Source of the DNA: Acetobacterium wieringae
Lineage (GTDB): Bacteria; Bacillota; Clostridia; Eubacteriales; Eubacteriaceae
Length of the DNA stretch: 64,000 nt
Assembly (NCBI RefSeq): GCF_001766835.1
Contig: NZ_LKEU01000043.1
Location: 1-64,000, forward strand
Direction of reading: 5' to 3'
Every line of letters starts with the position of its first letter. Within the stretch, counting starts at the first letter, position 1. Below are positions 34,210 through 43,193 of the stretch, piece after piece. The notes beneath the pieces were generated by a model. It did not search any database, was not told the origin of the DNA, and was given only the letters and a program-made list of their open reading frames with translations. The translations under genes were made by a program, and so were the position numbers.

Positions 34210-35196
34210 CTATAAATTAGCTTCTGGGACAGGGCTGTATTGATCTCTGATCTTTTTGAACTCATCGTTCATTGGGCCTGCCTTCACGGGGTTCATGGTG
34301 CCTGGATCGAAGATCATGCTGCCTGTGGGAGCAAAGTTTTCGGTGTAGATTCGTGCTTCTTCACGAAGAACAGCATCATCATTGGTCATATCGACTCTCT
34401 GAGCATTTGTTGCGCCAATAAAAATCAGCTTATCGCCATATTTCTCTACAACGGCTTTCTGATCATTGTAAGGAGCGAACAGGCCAAGAATCATCTGAGG
34501 ACCCATCTCCACAATTTCGTCCATCAGACCGTCAATTTTTCCGCAACTGTGGTGGCAATAAATCATACCGTTAGCCTTAATGGCATCTCCAACTTGTTTA
34601 TCATAAGGAAGGATAAATTCACGGAAAGCTTCCTTAGACATGAAAGAATTGGTCTGATGGCCAAAATCGTCCAGATTGATGATTATATCGGGATTATAAT
34701 GTTCTTTGATCTTAGGAATCATTGCAACGCGGAAATCGGTGATCGCCTGCATCAATTCAATAAATGCTTCCGGCTCCTCATACATAGCTTCCAATGCTTC
34801 CTGGAAACCTATCAGTGCATGAAGTCTCTCAAAAGGGCCGCTCTCCCAAAAAAACATGGATAGCTTATTCTCACGATCCAGACGGGATGTGAAAATTTCT
34901 GCTCCGCTCCAAGCGATGGCGTCGATATCCGGGAAAGTTACCTGTTCTCTCCATTTTGTGATATCTTTGCAAGGCTGTCTTCCAGGCAGTGGGCTGGCAC
35001 CCATGATATCCTGCTCAAACTCCCACCAACATCCCCAGTAATCATAACCACTTCCTTCCATTCCAAGCAGATATGCAGGTCTTTCTCTGACAACATTTGT
35101 AGGAATGATCATTTCCAGACAATCACAGCCGGCCGGAATCCATTCAGCAAGTCCATCATGGTTGATTACGTGCAATGCATTTTCTCTTTCAGTCAT
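34210..35196 (-). CDS. UroD-family methyltransferase-like protein, paralogue 3 (divergent)
   Basis: 328 residues. The fold signature is present (ENALHVINHDGLAEWIP, GPFERLHALIGFQEALEAMYEEPEAF) and a zinc-type site CHHSCGK. It is only distantly related to paralogues 1 and 2. Its base composition and that of the LysR gene differ from the surrounding methyltransferase genes, suggesting separate acquisition. An IS21-family element starts about 60 bases upstream of the start codon and probably separates it from its native promoter and from the LysR gene beyond. Substrate unknown. Confidence 0.82.
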   Translation of the reverse strand: MTERENALHVINHDGLAEWIPAGCDCLEMIIPTNVVRERPAYLLGMEGSGYDYWGCWWEFEQDIMGASPLPGRQPCKDITKWREQVTFPDIDAIAWSGAEIFTSRLDRENKLSMFFWESGPFERLHALIGFQEALEAMYEEPEAFIELMQAITDFRVAMIPKIKEHYNPDIIINLDDFGHQTNSFMSKEAFREFILPYDKQVGDAIKANGMIYCHHSCGKIDGLMDEIVEMGPQMILGLFAPYNDQKAVVEKYGDKLIFIGATNAQRVDMTNDDAVLREEARIYTENFAPTGSMIFDPGTMNPVKAGPMNDEFKKIRDQYSPVPEANL

Positions 35197-35326
35197 AATG
35201 TTATACCCCCTTTATTGGTGATTTGATTATAACTGTCAAAATCGGTGTTAAACTATCCATAATAAACGGTTGAAAATTCCCCGAAAACACGGTATGTTTC
35301 TTCTTAAATATAAGGAGGACAACCGA

Positions 35327-36571
35327 ATGATAACAATGGAGGAATATTACATGATCAAAGGTTTAAAAAACAAGGGAATGTCAATCATTCAGATTTCCAG
35401 AGAAATAGGTGTTGATCGAAAAACGGTCAGCAACTGGCTTAAGCACAACGAACCGCCAGCATATCGGAAACGTCGGTTTCGGCAAGGAAAGCTTGATCCG
35501 TTTAAAGATTATATTCTGGAACGAATGAATGAAGGCTGTGTCAATGCCGCTGTGATTTTTGATGAAATTGCAGCCGACGGGTACCAGGGGAAAATGACGA
35601 TTCTTCGGGAATTCATGAAACCATATCGCGAAAAAGTGTTAGCCAAAGCATCAATCCGCTATGAAACGCCCCCTGGCAAACAGGCTCAGGTTGACTGGGG
35701 AGAATTCGTTGTCACGATGCCCGATGGAAAGCTCAAAAAATTGTATGCATTCATCATGGTTTTGGGCCATTCCAGAAATTATTATCTTGAGTTCACCGAG
35801 AATTCAAAATTTGACACATTAATCGGCTGCCATGAACGGGCATTTGCCTATTTGGGCGGTGTAACTGAAAGTATTCTGTATGACAACATGAAAACGGTCG
35901 TTGCCCACAGTCACAAAACCGGCAACGATAAATGGAATCAGCGGTTTTTGCGATTTACCGAGCATCACCATTTTATTCCGGTTCGGCATCGGCCTTATCT
36001 GCCCCGTTCCAAGGGCAAAGTGGAACGCGGAGTCCAATATGTACGCAGCAATTTCTGGCCGAGAATCAAAAGCTTTTCAGATCTGGCCGAACTCAATGAT
36101 CAGGCCCGGCTCTGGCTTGATACGAAATGCAACACCCGGCTACATCAGACGATTCACAAAATACCCCGTGATATACTGAAGGAAGAACAGCTGAAGCCGA
36201 TGAACACCGAACCGTTTCTTGCTGTGGATCTGGTCAGCCGGAAAGTTATGAACGATTGTATGATCAGTTATCAGTCCAATTATTATTCCGTTCCCTTCCG
36301 CTTTGTTGGTCACCGTGTCGGTGTGCGGGATCTGAGAAACGGAACGATTGAAATCTATGATGAAACCGGTACTTTCATAGAAGGTTACCGGAAACCGGCC
36401 CAAAAACATCAGGTCCAAAAAATGAAAAGGCACTTTGAAGGATTGAACAGTCAAAATCATAAAGCCAAAGCCCGCAAAGCACCGCTTATGATTCCAGAAC
36501 AATCGCCCAAAGTGCATCAAAGACCGCTCGCAGTCTATGATTCTTTAGTCAGTGAGGTGGTTACATGGTAA
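35327..36571 (+). CDS. istA: IS21-family transposase IstA
   Basis: ATG 35327 behind AAGGAGG gives 414 residues. An N-terminal helix-turn-helix (NKGMSIIQISREIGVDRKTV) precedes an rve-type DDE core: PGKQAQVDWGEF, ESILYDNMKTVV, KGKVERGVQYVR carry the acidic triad. It cuts and joins the element ends, with IstB as helper. The frame is intact and overlaps istB by seven bases. Confidence 0.95.
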   Translation: MITMEEYYMIKGLKNKGMSIIQISREIGVDRKTVSNWLKHNEPPAYRKRRFRQGKLDPFKDYILERMNEGCVNAAVIFDEIAADGYQGKMTILREFMKPYREKVLAKASIRYETPPGKQAQVDWGEFVVTMPDGKLKKLYAFIMVLGHSRNYYLEFTENSKFDTLIGCHERAFAYLGGVTESILYDNMKTVVAHSHKTGNDKWNQRFLRFTEHHHFIPVRHRPYLPRSKGKVERGVQYVRSNFWPRIKSFSDLAELNDQARLWLDTKCNTRLHQTIHKIPRDILKEEQLKPMNTEPFLAVDLVSRKVMNDCMISYQSNYYSVPFRFVGHRVGVRDLRNGTIEIYDETGTFIEGYRKPAQKHQVQKMKRHFEGLNSQNHKAKARKAPLMIPEQSPKVHQRPLAVYDSLVSEVVTW

Positions 36572-37353
36572 CCCATCACCTGAAGGAAGCTTTTGTTCGT
36601 CTGAATCTCACGCATATGGCTGCTATTTATGACCACCATGCAGAAGAAGCTTCCAAGGATAGTATATCCTATTTGGAGTTCCTGGACAAGCTGCTTTGGG
36701 CAGAAATTGATGCAAAAAGAGAACGGACAACTACGACGAACTTGAAACTTGCAAAATTTCCTTATATCAAGGCCATTGATTCCTTTGATTTTGATTTCCA
36801 GCCCAGTGCCAACCAGCGTAAGATAAACGAACTGAAAACACTCGCCTTTGTGGAACGTTCCGAAAATATCGTGTTTTTGGGCCCGCCCGGCGTTGGCAAA
36901 ACCCATCTGGCCGTTGGGTTGGCGGTATGTGCGATCAAAAGTGGCTATACCGCTTATTTTCTCAGTGCTCATGAACTGATTTCAATGATTCAGGAAAATA
37001 TTGTTTCCGGGCGCATTCATCGCAAACTTAAAACACTGAATAAACCCAATATCCTGATTATTGATGAAGTTGGTTATGCGGCCATGGATGATGAAGTGGC
37101 CCATTACTTTTTTCAGATTGTTTCCAATCGCTATGAAAAAGGCTCAATCATTCTGACTTCCAACAAGTCCTACGGTAGTTGGGGTGATGTGTTCGGAAAT
37201 AATGTCGTTGCAACAGCGATCCTGGATCGGCTGCTGCATCATTCCACAACGATCAATATCAAAGGTGACAGCTATCGGATCAGGGAAAAGAAAAAGGCTG
37301 GCTTTTATGATGTCAGCCTATATGAAAACGAATCGAACGATGCTAATGGGTAA
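36565..37353 (+). CDS. istB: IS21-family helper ATPase IstB
   Basis: 262 residues, DnaC-like AAA+ ATPase. Walker A LGPPGVGKTHLA near residue 110 and Walker B NILIIDEVGY near residue 160 are intact. It selects target DNA and stimulates IstA. It starts inside the end of istA behind GAGGTGG. Confidence 0.95.
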   Translation: MVTHHLKEAFVRLNLTHMAAIYDHHAEEASKDSISYLEFLDKLLWAEIDAKRERTTTTNLKLAKFPYIKAIDSFDFDFQPSANQRKINELKTLAFVERSENIVFLGPPGVGKTHLAVGLAVCAIKSGYTAYFLSAHELISMIQENIVSGRIHRKLKTLNKPNILIIDEVGYAAMDDEVAHYFFQIVSNRYEKGSIILTSNKSYGSWGDVFGNNVVATAILDRLLHHSTTINIKGDSYRIREKKKAGFYDVSLYENESNDANG

Positions 37354-37534
37354 TTTTTACCGTTTATTTTGGGAAGTTTTAAAACGGTATTGACATAACA
37401 TCGGCTGAAATATCTTTATAGCCATCAAAACGGAAGAAAACGTTTCCAAAATGGAAACGTGATATCCCAATAATTTCTCCGAAAACAGTATATTAAGTGG
37501 TATACTATAAAAAATATGTTTCCGAGGTGTTAAC

Positions 37535-38455
37535 ATGATTCCATATTCTTTTTACAGCATCAATCTCATGCAGATTGAGATTTTTCTGAAATGTGCAGAA
37601 TATAATAATTTTTCTCGGGCGGCAGAAGATCTGCAGATCACCACAGGTATGGTGAGTAAAAAGATAGCCTCTCTGGAAAGTACGACTGGACTCATTCTGT
37701 TTGTGCGAGAAAAGAACAGGGTGAGTCTGACCCCTGCAGGAAAGGAACTGTATAAAGACCTGACCCGTGCCATGATTATGATCGATGATTCTTTTGAACA
37801 TGCCAGCCGCATACAGAGAGTCATCGATGACCCGATTAAATTTGGAATCTGTGATGCCACAAATGTGGAACGTTATTTCATTCCGCTGATCAGTGCATTT
37901 GAGACAAATGATAATGCAGTATCTTTCAGAGTCGTTACATCGCCATCTTTTGCAATGATCGATGATCTGATCTTAGACCATATTGATATATTCTTCGCCC
38001 CGAAATTTCTTGAAGAAGCCTTATCCAGACAGGAAAACCTTGACTATTTTATGGCTGTTCCGTCGCCATTGTATGCAGGAATATCCGAAACAAATGCGCT
38101 TAGCCGTAAAGAAAAATTGAATATGCAGGATGTAAAGAATCTGGGATTTATCCTTCCTAGCGAAAAAAGAAATTCTTATTACCGAAAATGGATCATGGAT
38201 CTTTGCGCCAGAAATGGATATGTACCAAAAACTGATAATTTCTCAGAAACAGGCAGTGGTGCTTATCTGAATATCAACGATACGAACGTGTTCATAACCG
38301 ATAAATATTACCATTCTTTTCATACGAAAGCCGTTGTTTTCAAGGAAATTGAAGATACCGAGAGCGGTCTGCTGATGATCTGGAAGAAGAACCCCAGGCC
38401 TATGGTTGCACGTCTCATCGAGCATGCAAAGAGCTTTTATAAAGATTTAAAATAA
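37535..38455 (+). CDS. LysR-family transcriptional regulator
   Basis: 306 residues. The N-terminal helix-turn-helix is INLMQIEIFLKCAEYNNFSRAAEDLQITTGMVSKKIASLESTTGLILFVREKNRVSLTPAG; the rest is a periplasmic-binding-like effector domain. Such proteins are usually divergent from their target, and the nearest gene on the other side of the IS21 element is the divergent UroD3. I infer that the IS21 element split a LysR/UroD3 pair. It starts behind CCGAGGTG. Confidence 0.88.
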   Translation: MIPYSFYSINLMQIEIFLKCAEYNNFSRAAEDLQITTGMVSKKIASLESTTGLILFVREKNRVSLTPAGKELYKDLTRAMIMIDDSFEHASRIQRVIDDPIKFGICDATNVERYFIPLISAFETNDNAVSFRVVTSPSFAMIDDLILDHIDIFFAPKFLEEALSRQENLDYFMAVPSPLYAGISETNALSRKEKLNMQDVKNLGFILPSEKRNSYYRKWIMDLCARNGYVPKTDNFSETGSGAYLNINDTNVFITDKYYHSFHTKAVVFKEIEDTESGLLMIWKKNPRPMVARLIEHAKSFYKDLK

Positions 38456-38490
38456 TGTGGTACAGTTGCGGCATTATTTATGTCATCCAG

Positions 38491-38733
38491 CTATAATTTT
38501 CTTAAAACAAGGTTGAATGACTGCCTACACGATAGAGAATTAACACTAAACCAGCATTCATGGCATCCTTTAAAGTTACCACTTAAATCATGATCGCGAT
38601 ATTTTTGTTCCAGGGGTTCTTCATCGGCAAGTTTTTCGATAACAGCATAAAGCCGTTCAATATCTTTGCCCTGTTTCTTGGCAAGCTTAAGATCCTTTTT
38701 AAACTGATTCGTGAATTTAACTTCGTATTTCAT
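38491..38733 (-). pseudogene. YafQ/RelE-type toxin with deleted catalytic region
   Basis: The first 55 codons match YafQ-family RNase toxins (MKYEVKFTNQFKKDLKLAKKQGKD, KYRDHDLSGNFKGCHEC). After GCHEC the frame turns into unrelated residues, but a neighbouring frame continues GLVLILYRVGSHSTLF-stop, the normal family ending. The catalytic HxxPDWLLIY stretch between the two is missing, so a deletion of roughly 45 bases with loss of frame is inferred. The gene overlaps the antitoxin stop by four bases. The product should be inactive. Confidence 0.75.
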
Positions 38734-39005
38734 TCGTCCAGCGCAGCTCGCAAATCATCCATATTGGAATAACCTTTGACACTGCTATCTTTGGCCAGTT
38801 TTCTACCTTCGGCAATGGCAGCGACCGTTTCCTGATTTGGGACAGCGAGTTTCATTTCAAAAGGGATCCCATTTTCTCGGATTGCTTGTCTAAGAAATAT
38901 ATTGATTGCCGTTGTCATGTTAAGACCAAGCTCTCCAAAAATTTTCTCGGCCGCTTCTTTGATATCTTTATCGGTACGAATATTCAAATTTGTACTAGTA
39001 GCCAT
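38730..39005 (-). CDS. RelB/DinJ-type antitoxin
   Basis: ATG 39005 behind AAGGAGGTG gives 91 residues. The N-terminal ribbon-helix-helix (TNLNIRTDKDIKEAAEKIFGELGLNMTTAINIFLRQAI) is the DinJ pattern, with a C-terminal toxin-binding tail. It normally represses its own promoter and neutralises the downstream toxin. Upstream lies ATGCGCAT, a short palindrome that could be an operator. The antitoxin is intact although its toxin is not. Confidence 0.88.
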   Translation of the reverse strand: MATSTNLNIRTDKDIKEAAEKIFGELGLNMTTAINIFLRQAIRENGIPFEMKLAVPNQETVAAIAEGRKLAKDSSVKGYSNMDDLRAALDE

Positions 39006-39172
39006 TATAAGCACCTCCTTATTTACCCTCATTATAGTATTAAATGCGCATATCATCAATTCATTACGCGCATCACATACGAACTTATTTAATAAAAAGA
39101 CTTCATTAAGATTCCTGGTTGGGTAATCATCTCAAAGACAAAAATACAGGCAACAATAAATTTCGAACAAAT

Positions 39173-39216
39173 AAAAAAGCTCTGAACATCACTTGTCCAA
39201 GTGGTGCCAGAGCTTT
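39173..39216 (-). terminator. Terminator-like hairpin
   Basis: AAAGCTCTG pairs with CAGAGCTTT and inside it CACTTG with CAAGTG; the minus strand continues TTTTTTATTT. It lies downstream of the KAP gene and upstream of the antitoxin. Bases 39006-39368 hold this, the next hairpin and the antitoxin promoter region, but no gene I can support. Confidence 0.55.
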
Positions 39217-39309
39217 ATTTATGAATTTGGTGGAGGCTTCAATTATGAAGTCGAACAAATTTTCTTTCACAGAAACGGCTTTTATCTATTCAATATTCAT
39301 TTAATCGCC

Positions 39310-39333
39310 AAGCTCAGGTTATTATCTGAGCTT
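39310..39333. terminator. Hairpin downstream of the KAP gene
   Basis: AAGCTCAG pairs with CTGAGCTT around GTTATTAT. No long T run; weak terminator or end of the KAP gene transcript. Confidence 0.4.
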
Positions 39334-39368
39334 TGTTCTACATAACATTTAGCCTTTATTTCCTTCTT

Positions 39369-40727
39369 TTAAAATACATAAATCGACATCAAGCAAAGTG
39401 CCTCTACACTTAACAAATTTTCCAATTTGTTTATTTCAATTTCATCCATATTACCATTTCCATTTACAGTCATCTTTTCAAATTTAAAATATTTGCTTAT
39501 TGTTTCTACATCATCAAAAAATGTCTTTTTATCTTCAATCTTACTATTTATTGATATTGTCCCTTTATTAGGGTTGACTAAATATATCTTGCTTGTTTTA
39601 AGTCTATTAACTGCATATGTAAGTTCTAAATATTCTTTGTAATTACTCAATTTCACAACTTCTAAAACAAACCTCAATAAATCATAATAATAATCGGTCG
39701 TAAAATAATCAGAATATTTATCATCTTTCATTTTTCTTGTACTTTGAATTGTTTCGGACAATATATTTAATTTTCTATAATTTAATCTCCTAAATTTCTC
39801 CATTAATATTAAACTTAATCTATCTTCAAGCTCAGCTTCAAAAATACGACCATTTTTTTGTTTTTTTAACAATCCTCCAATATAATCACTTGCATTTTTT
39901 GCTTTTGGCAAATCAAACTCATAATCAAATACCTTATCAAAATATTGATGTGTATCATATTCGTTTCCATAGTACCCTTTAAGCAAGTTAGCAAATTCTA
40001 CTTTATTTATAGCTATTAAGAAATTAACGTCTTTTCCCTTTTTTATTATTTCTTTATTCAAATATATTACTTTTTTAATTAGCTCAATTGAAAACCTGGG
40101 TTCGCATCTGTCAAGTTCATCAATGATTAATAAGTACTTACTATCTTGTTTTTCGAAAAAAAGCAAGTCAATCATAATTTCATAGAATTTTTTTTCATCA
40201 ATGATCTCGTTTAAAATAGTATTAGAAAGCATTTTATACACTGCCATATTATTGAACTCATCAATTGGTTTTATAATTTGTTTGCTAACTTCCTTAGTCA
40301 GCGGCAATATAGCTTCACCCGCACTTTTTATTAAGTCTTTAAAATACTTAACCCCATATTCTTGCATGAACTCATAAAAAGACTTTCCATCTTTTAAAGG
40401 TTTTATCAAGTCATTATAAACAAATTCCAAAAAAATGCCATTAATATTCGTACTTGCTTGATTCTCCCAAGCATCAAATTTCAGAATGTCAAAATTTTGT
40501 TTTTCTATTGGATCCAGATCATTTTCACTGCTCTCAAGAGTATTTTCGCGTTTAACTCGTTCGATAAATTTATCTATAAAAAAGCTTTTCCCACTTCCCC
40601 ATTCTCCAACCAATGAGCATATTCTATTTTTTTCGCTGTTATTAAACTCAATCAACTCATCAATTAATTGCTCTCTTTGCACAAATAAATCATTCTTTTT
40701 TTCTTTCTCCATTAAGTCATTCTCCAT
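39369..40727 (-). CDS. KAP-family P-loop NTPase
   Basis: 452 residues. Walker A GEWGSGKS at 41-48, the KAP mark FDAWENQ at 84-90, and Walker B LLIIDELDRCEP at 199-210 place it in the KAP NTPase group. Some members (PifA of the F plasmid, RloA-like and other defence NTPases) block phage growth. It is far more AT-rich than its neighbours and sits between the prophage lysis end and a toxin-antitoxin pair. That position is typical of cargo genes at a prophage edge. It has no obvious membrane insert. It could be prophage-borne superinfection exclusion or a host defence gene. Confidence 0.82.
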   Translation of the reverse strand: MENDLMEKEKKNDLFVQREQLIDELIEFNNSEKNRICSLVGEWGSGKSFFIDKFIERVKRENTLESSENDLDPIEKQNFDILKFDAWENQASTNINGIFLEFVYNDLIKPLKDGKSFYEFMQEYGVKYFKDLIKSAGEAILPLTKEVSKQIIKPIDEFNNMAVYKMLSNTILNEIIDEKKFYEIMIDLLFFEKQDSKYLLIIDELDRCEPRFSIELIKKVIYLNKEIIKKGKDVNFLIAINKVEFANLLKGYYGNEYDTHQYFDKVFDYEFDLPKAKNASDYIGGLLKKQKNGRIFEAELEDRLSLILMEKFRRLNYRKLNILSETIQSTRKMKDDKYSDYFTTDYYYDLLRFVLEVVKLSNYKEYLELTYAVNRLKTSKIYLVNPNKGTISINSKIEDKKTFFDDVETISKYFKFEKMTVNGNGNMDEIEINKLENLLSVEALCLMSIYVF

Positions 40728-40784
40728 TCATCAATTTAGACTTTCTTTGATTATAACATCCCTTCCCTTCATTGTCTAAAAACA

Positions 40785-40816
40785 AAAAATAAAAAAACAG
40801 CCACCCGAAGGTGGCC
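40785..40816 (-). terminator. Terminator of the prophage late operon
   Basis: GCCACC and GGTGGC close a TTCG tetraloop on the minus strand, followed by seven T and an A/T-rich tail. It lies five bases past the endolysin stop. Confidence 0.85.
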
Positions 40817-40820
40817 GAGA

Positions 40821-42335
40821 TCAATAAATAAAATCTCCTGTTTCCTGGTTGTACACGCCTCCAAGATCCGACAACTCCAAATGAGCAAACTCTTGTGATG
40901 GGTAAACCCTAACCGCAATTCCAAATACCTGCCATGCAATTCTGGCAAACTCGATGATGTCCAGTCCTGGACAATAACAGTCTGTGGCTTCACCCAACAT
41001 ATGAAGTGAATCCCAAACGCCATTCCAATACTTGTTATTCTCTGGACAGCGGATCCCGCACGTAATGACAATTGCCCCGACATAATCCCGGAGCTGCTGC
41101 AGTTTATCAATTAACTGCTGCGCTATGATCTGTCCATAATTTGTTTCCGGATATCCATTGCAACCACTGGTCGGATCTCCTTTTATGCAGCCACAAGCGA
41201 ACTCGTACCAGCTGAAGTTATTTGATGCCATTCCTTCAGGTAATGCGACTACCGGGGCCGTTGCCGCTACCGGTGCGTTTGTTACTGAGAACAACGCCGT
41301 AAAAGTATTTGTCCCGATTATTCCATCAATTGTCAGGTTTCTATCTCTCTGGAAGCTTAATACCCGGTCTGTTGTTTGGGTGCCGGCATCTCCCAGGCGA
41401 CCATCAATATCGCATACATAACCCAGTTCATTCAGTCTGGCCTGCACTGACATAAGCTGACCTCTTAGGCACCGTTCCAGATCCAGCCCGGATTCTCCGG
41501 TTTCAGCCAGACCATAACCTCTTCTTGCATTATTTCTGGCTGATCTTGTCAATTCGCCGGCTTGCCCGTCTGCCTCGATGTCTCCATAATTTAAAAGTCT
41601 TAAAACTCGTTGCTCTTCAATAATTGAAAATACCTGGACACTTAACGGATCCGCTGGTGCAATCACTTCCTGAGATTGACTTGATGGCTTAGTAACCACG
41701 ACTTCAACCGCTTTCGTCGGAAATGGGTTGTCAATATTCACATAATCCTGATAACAGATATTAAGATCGACGTTTCCGGAAATACCTTCAACGGATCCTT
41801 TTTCTGAATACTGCCAGATGCTTGGTATGAACTCCGGCTGATCCACATCCCATTGACCCAGCCATGTGAACCACTTTCCTTTGTTGATATCATTAACCTT
41901 ATTCTCAAACCAATCCAATGACGTATAAACAATAACTTTATATCCGGAATCATGGATCTCTTCACAGAATGCATCAATGATCGGGTTGATGTCGATGTTT
42001 CCCTGATACTGCTGATCCTCAACATCATATGCAATCGGGTATGCAAAGGTTGATCGTGGATATTTGGATAAGATAGTTTTAACAAAATTTGCTTCCATCT
42101 TTGCTTCTTCCACGGTTTGAGCATAAGAGTAAAGATACGGCATTGGGGGAATACCATTGACAACACAGGCATCCAAATTAACCATGGCTTTTGCATCGAG
42201 CTCCCCGCCTGATGCATTCCTGGCTTCACCCCATCCGATCCGGATGCCGGAAAATTTTTTGTTTGAGCTTTTTACGAGTGGCCATTGGATATCGCCCTGG
42301 TGCTGGGAAACGTCTATTCCTTCGATTTGCAGCAT
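40821..42335 (-). CDS. Three-domain endolysin: GH25 muramidase, PG-binding repeats, M15 peptidase
   Basis: 504 residues behind GGAGG. Residues 1-210 are a GH25 lysozyme (GIDVSQHQGDIQW, YPIAYDVEDQQ with the catalytic acids, VIVYTSLDWF). Residues 235-345 hold peptidoglycan-binding repeats (VQARLNELGYVCDIDGRLG, LSFQRDRNLTIDGIIGTNTF). Residues 365-504 are an M15-type D-Ala peptidase with zinc ligands suggested in HMLGEATDCY and FAHLEL. It cuts both the glycan and the peptide of the cell wall at the end of the lytic cycle. Encoded right after the holin. Confidence 0.88.
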   Translation of the reverse strand: MLQIEGIDVSQHQGDIQWPLVKSSNKKFSGIRIGWGEARNASGGELDAKAMVNLDACVVNGIPPMPYLYSYAQTVEEAKMEANFVKTILSKYPRSTFAYPIAYDVEDQQYQGNIDINPIIDAFCEEIHDSGYKVIVYTSLDWFENKVNDINKGKWFTWLGQWDVDQPEFIPSIWQYSEKGSVEGISGNVDLNICYQDYVNIDNPFPTKAVEVVVTKPSSQSQEVIAPADPLSVQVFSIIEEQRVLRLLNYGDIEADGQAGELTRSARNNARRGYGLAETGESGLDLERCLRGQLMSVQARLNELGYVCDIDGRLGDAGTQTTDRVLSFQRDRNLTIDGIIGTNTFTALFSVTNAPVAATAPVVALPEGMASNNFSWYEFACGCIKGDPTSGCNGYPETNYGQIIAQQLIDKLQQLRDYVGAIVITCGIRCPENNKYWNGVWDSLHMLGEATDCYCPGLDIIEFARIAWQVFGIAVRVYPSQEFAHLELSDLGGVYNQETGDFIY

Positions 42336-42350
42336 TTCGCTACCTCCGCA

Positions 42351-42737
42351 TTATTCTGTTTTATAATTTCCTGTGTTTTGAACTGTTTTCGTATTCTGAT
42401 CCGCTGATGTGTTCTGTTTTTCTTTTACCTGTTGTACGTATTGTTGAACTTCAGCGACCGTTACCAATCCCTGTTTTAATAATTTTAGAACTTCATCCGC
42501 TGTTTGCGCTGATTTCGTGATTGACATATTTTTCCAGATCCCATAACCGATGCTGGCAAATACCAGCGTCCAGGACACGAATTTAAACAATTGATCATCG
42601 GATACCTCAATTGGATTATGACCGGTTGCTGTCAAAATCGCATTCGTTACCGCCAATAGAATCGTTGCCAGTACTACCCACGTAGAAACGGATACTCCAC
42701 TCAGAGCGTCCGCAATTTTCATAATTTTTTCTTTCAT
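42351..42737 (-). CDS. Holin (SPP1-type, one to two membrane segments)
   Basis: ATG 42737 behind AGGAG gives 128 residues. A hydrophobic segment VSTWVVLATILLAVTNAIL and a second one LFKFVSWTLVFASIGYGIW are followed by a charged, Gln-rich tail. Layout and position between a membrane-anchored phage protein and the endolysin fit a holin that permeabilises the membrane. Confidence 0.75.
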   Translation of the reverse strand: MKEKIMKIADALSGVSVSTWVVLATILLAVTNAILTATGHNPIEVSDDQLFKFVSWTLVFASIGYGIWKNMSITKSAQTADEVLKLLKQGLVTVAEVQQYVQQVKEKQNTSADQNTKTVQNTGNYKTE

Positions 42738-42748
42738 TTTATATACTC

Positions 42749-43123
42749 CTAATCTGTTTTGATTTTCAGAGCGCATACACGCTCATAAAGCTGTTTACAA
42801 GTACCATTTCCGCCCATGGCGGCATAGGCATTATAAAGATGTTCCAGGTTTTTAAGATCTTCCACATCGATGCTTTCCTGTTCGATATAATGTTTACACG
42901 CCTGGTAAACCCGATCATGAAGTATTGCCAGCACTCCGATTTCAAGGGTTTCCTGTGCTTTTTCAAACTCATCACAACGATTGTTTAGATCGATATGGGG
43001 CTTAATAAACTTTTTTCTTAGGCACCCAATAACCGGCGGCCATACCTTTGCTTTAAATGCTAACAATACGAGAACCCCTCCCACTACCTTTACCGCCAAA
43101 TCAAACGCCGTTTCCGCCCCCAA
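42749..43123 (-). CDS. Small phage membrane protein near the lysis genes
   Basis: The frame is open from TTG 43150, but AGGAGGG lies inside it, five bases before TTG 43123; that start gives 124 residues beginning GAETAFDLAVKVV. One membrane segment at the N-terminus is followed by a soluble helical part ending LYNAYAAMGGNGTCKQLYERV. This kind of protein is common next to holins in Firmicute siphoviruses; role unproven, possibly second holin or antiholin. Confidence 0.6.
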   Translation of the reverse strand: MGAETAFDLAVKVVGGVLVLLAFKAKVWPPVIGCLRKKFIKPHIDLNNRCDEFEKAQETLEIGVLAILHDRVYQACKHYIEQESIDVEDLKNLEHLYNAYAAMGGNGTCKQLYERVCALKIKTD

Positions 43124-43170
43124 TTCCACCCTCCTGTGATTCTTTTTCAATGTCGTTTTTTCGCAAATAA

Positions 43171-43193
43171 AAAGCAGCCGTTAAGCTGCTGCC
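43171..43193 (-). terminator. Internal terminator at the fibre/lysis junction
   Basis: On the minus strand AGCAGCTTAACGGCTGCT folds into a stem over the stop codon of the small gene and is followed by TTTTTATTT. It may lower lysis-gene expression relative to structural genes. Confidence 0.55.

Larger units (their letters stand above)
35258..37394 (+). mobile_element. IS21-family insertion sequence
   Basis: It carries the istA/istB pair. The ends are approximate: ACGGTTGAAAATTCCCC on the left resembles ACCGTTTTAAAACTTCCC read inward from the right, and ACGGTA recurs further inside both ends. The exact termini and target duplication could not be fixed by eye. Confidence 0.8.

Noticed and set aside
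39119..39304. Plus-strand 61-codon frame
   Set aside because: It spans a strong terminator-type hairpin, lacks a ribosome binding site and has no protein-like pattern.
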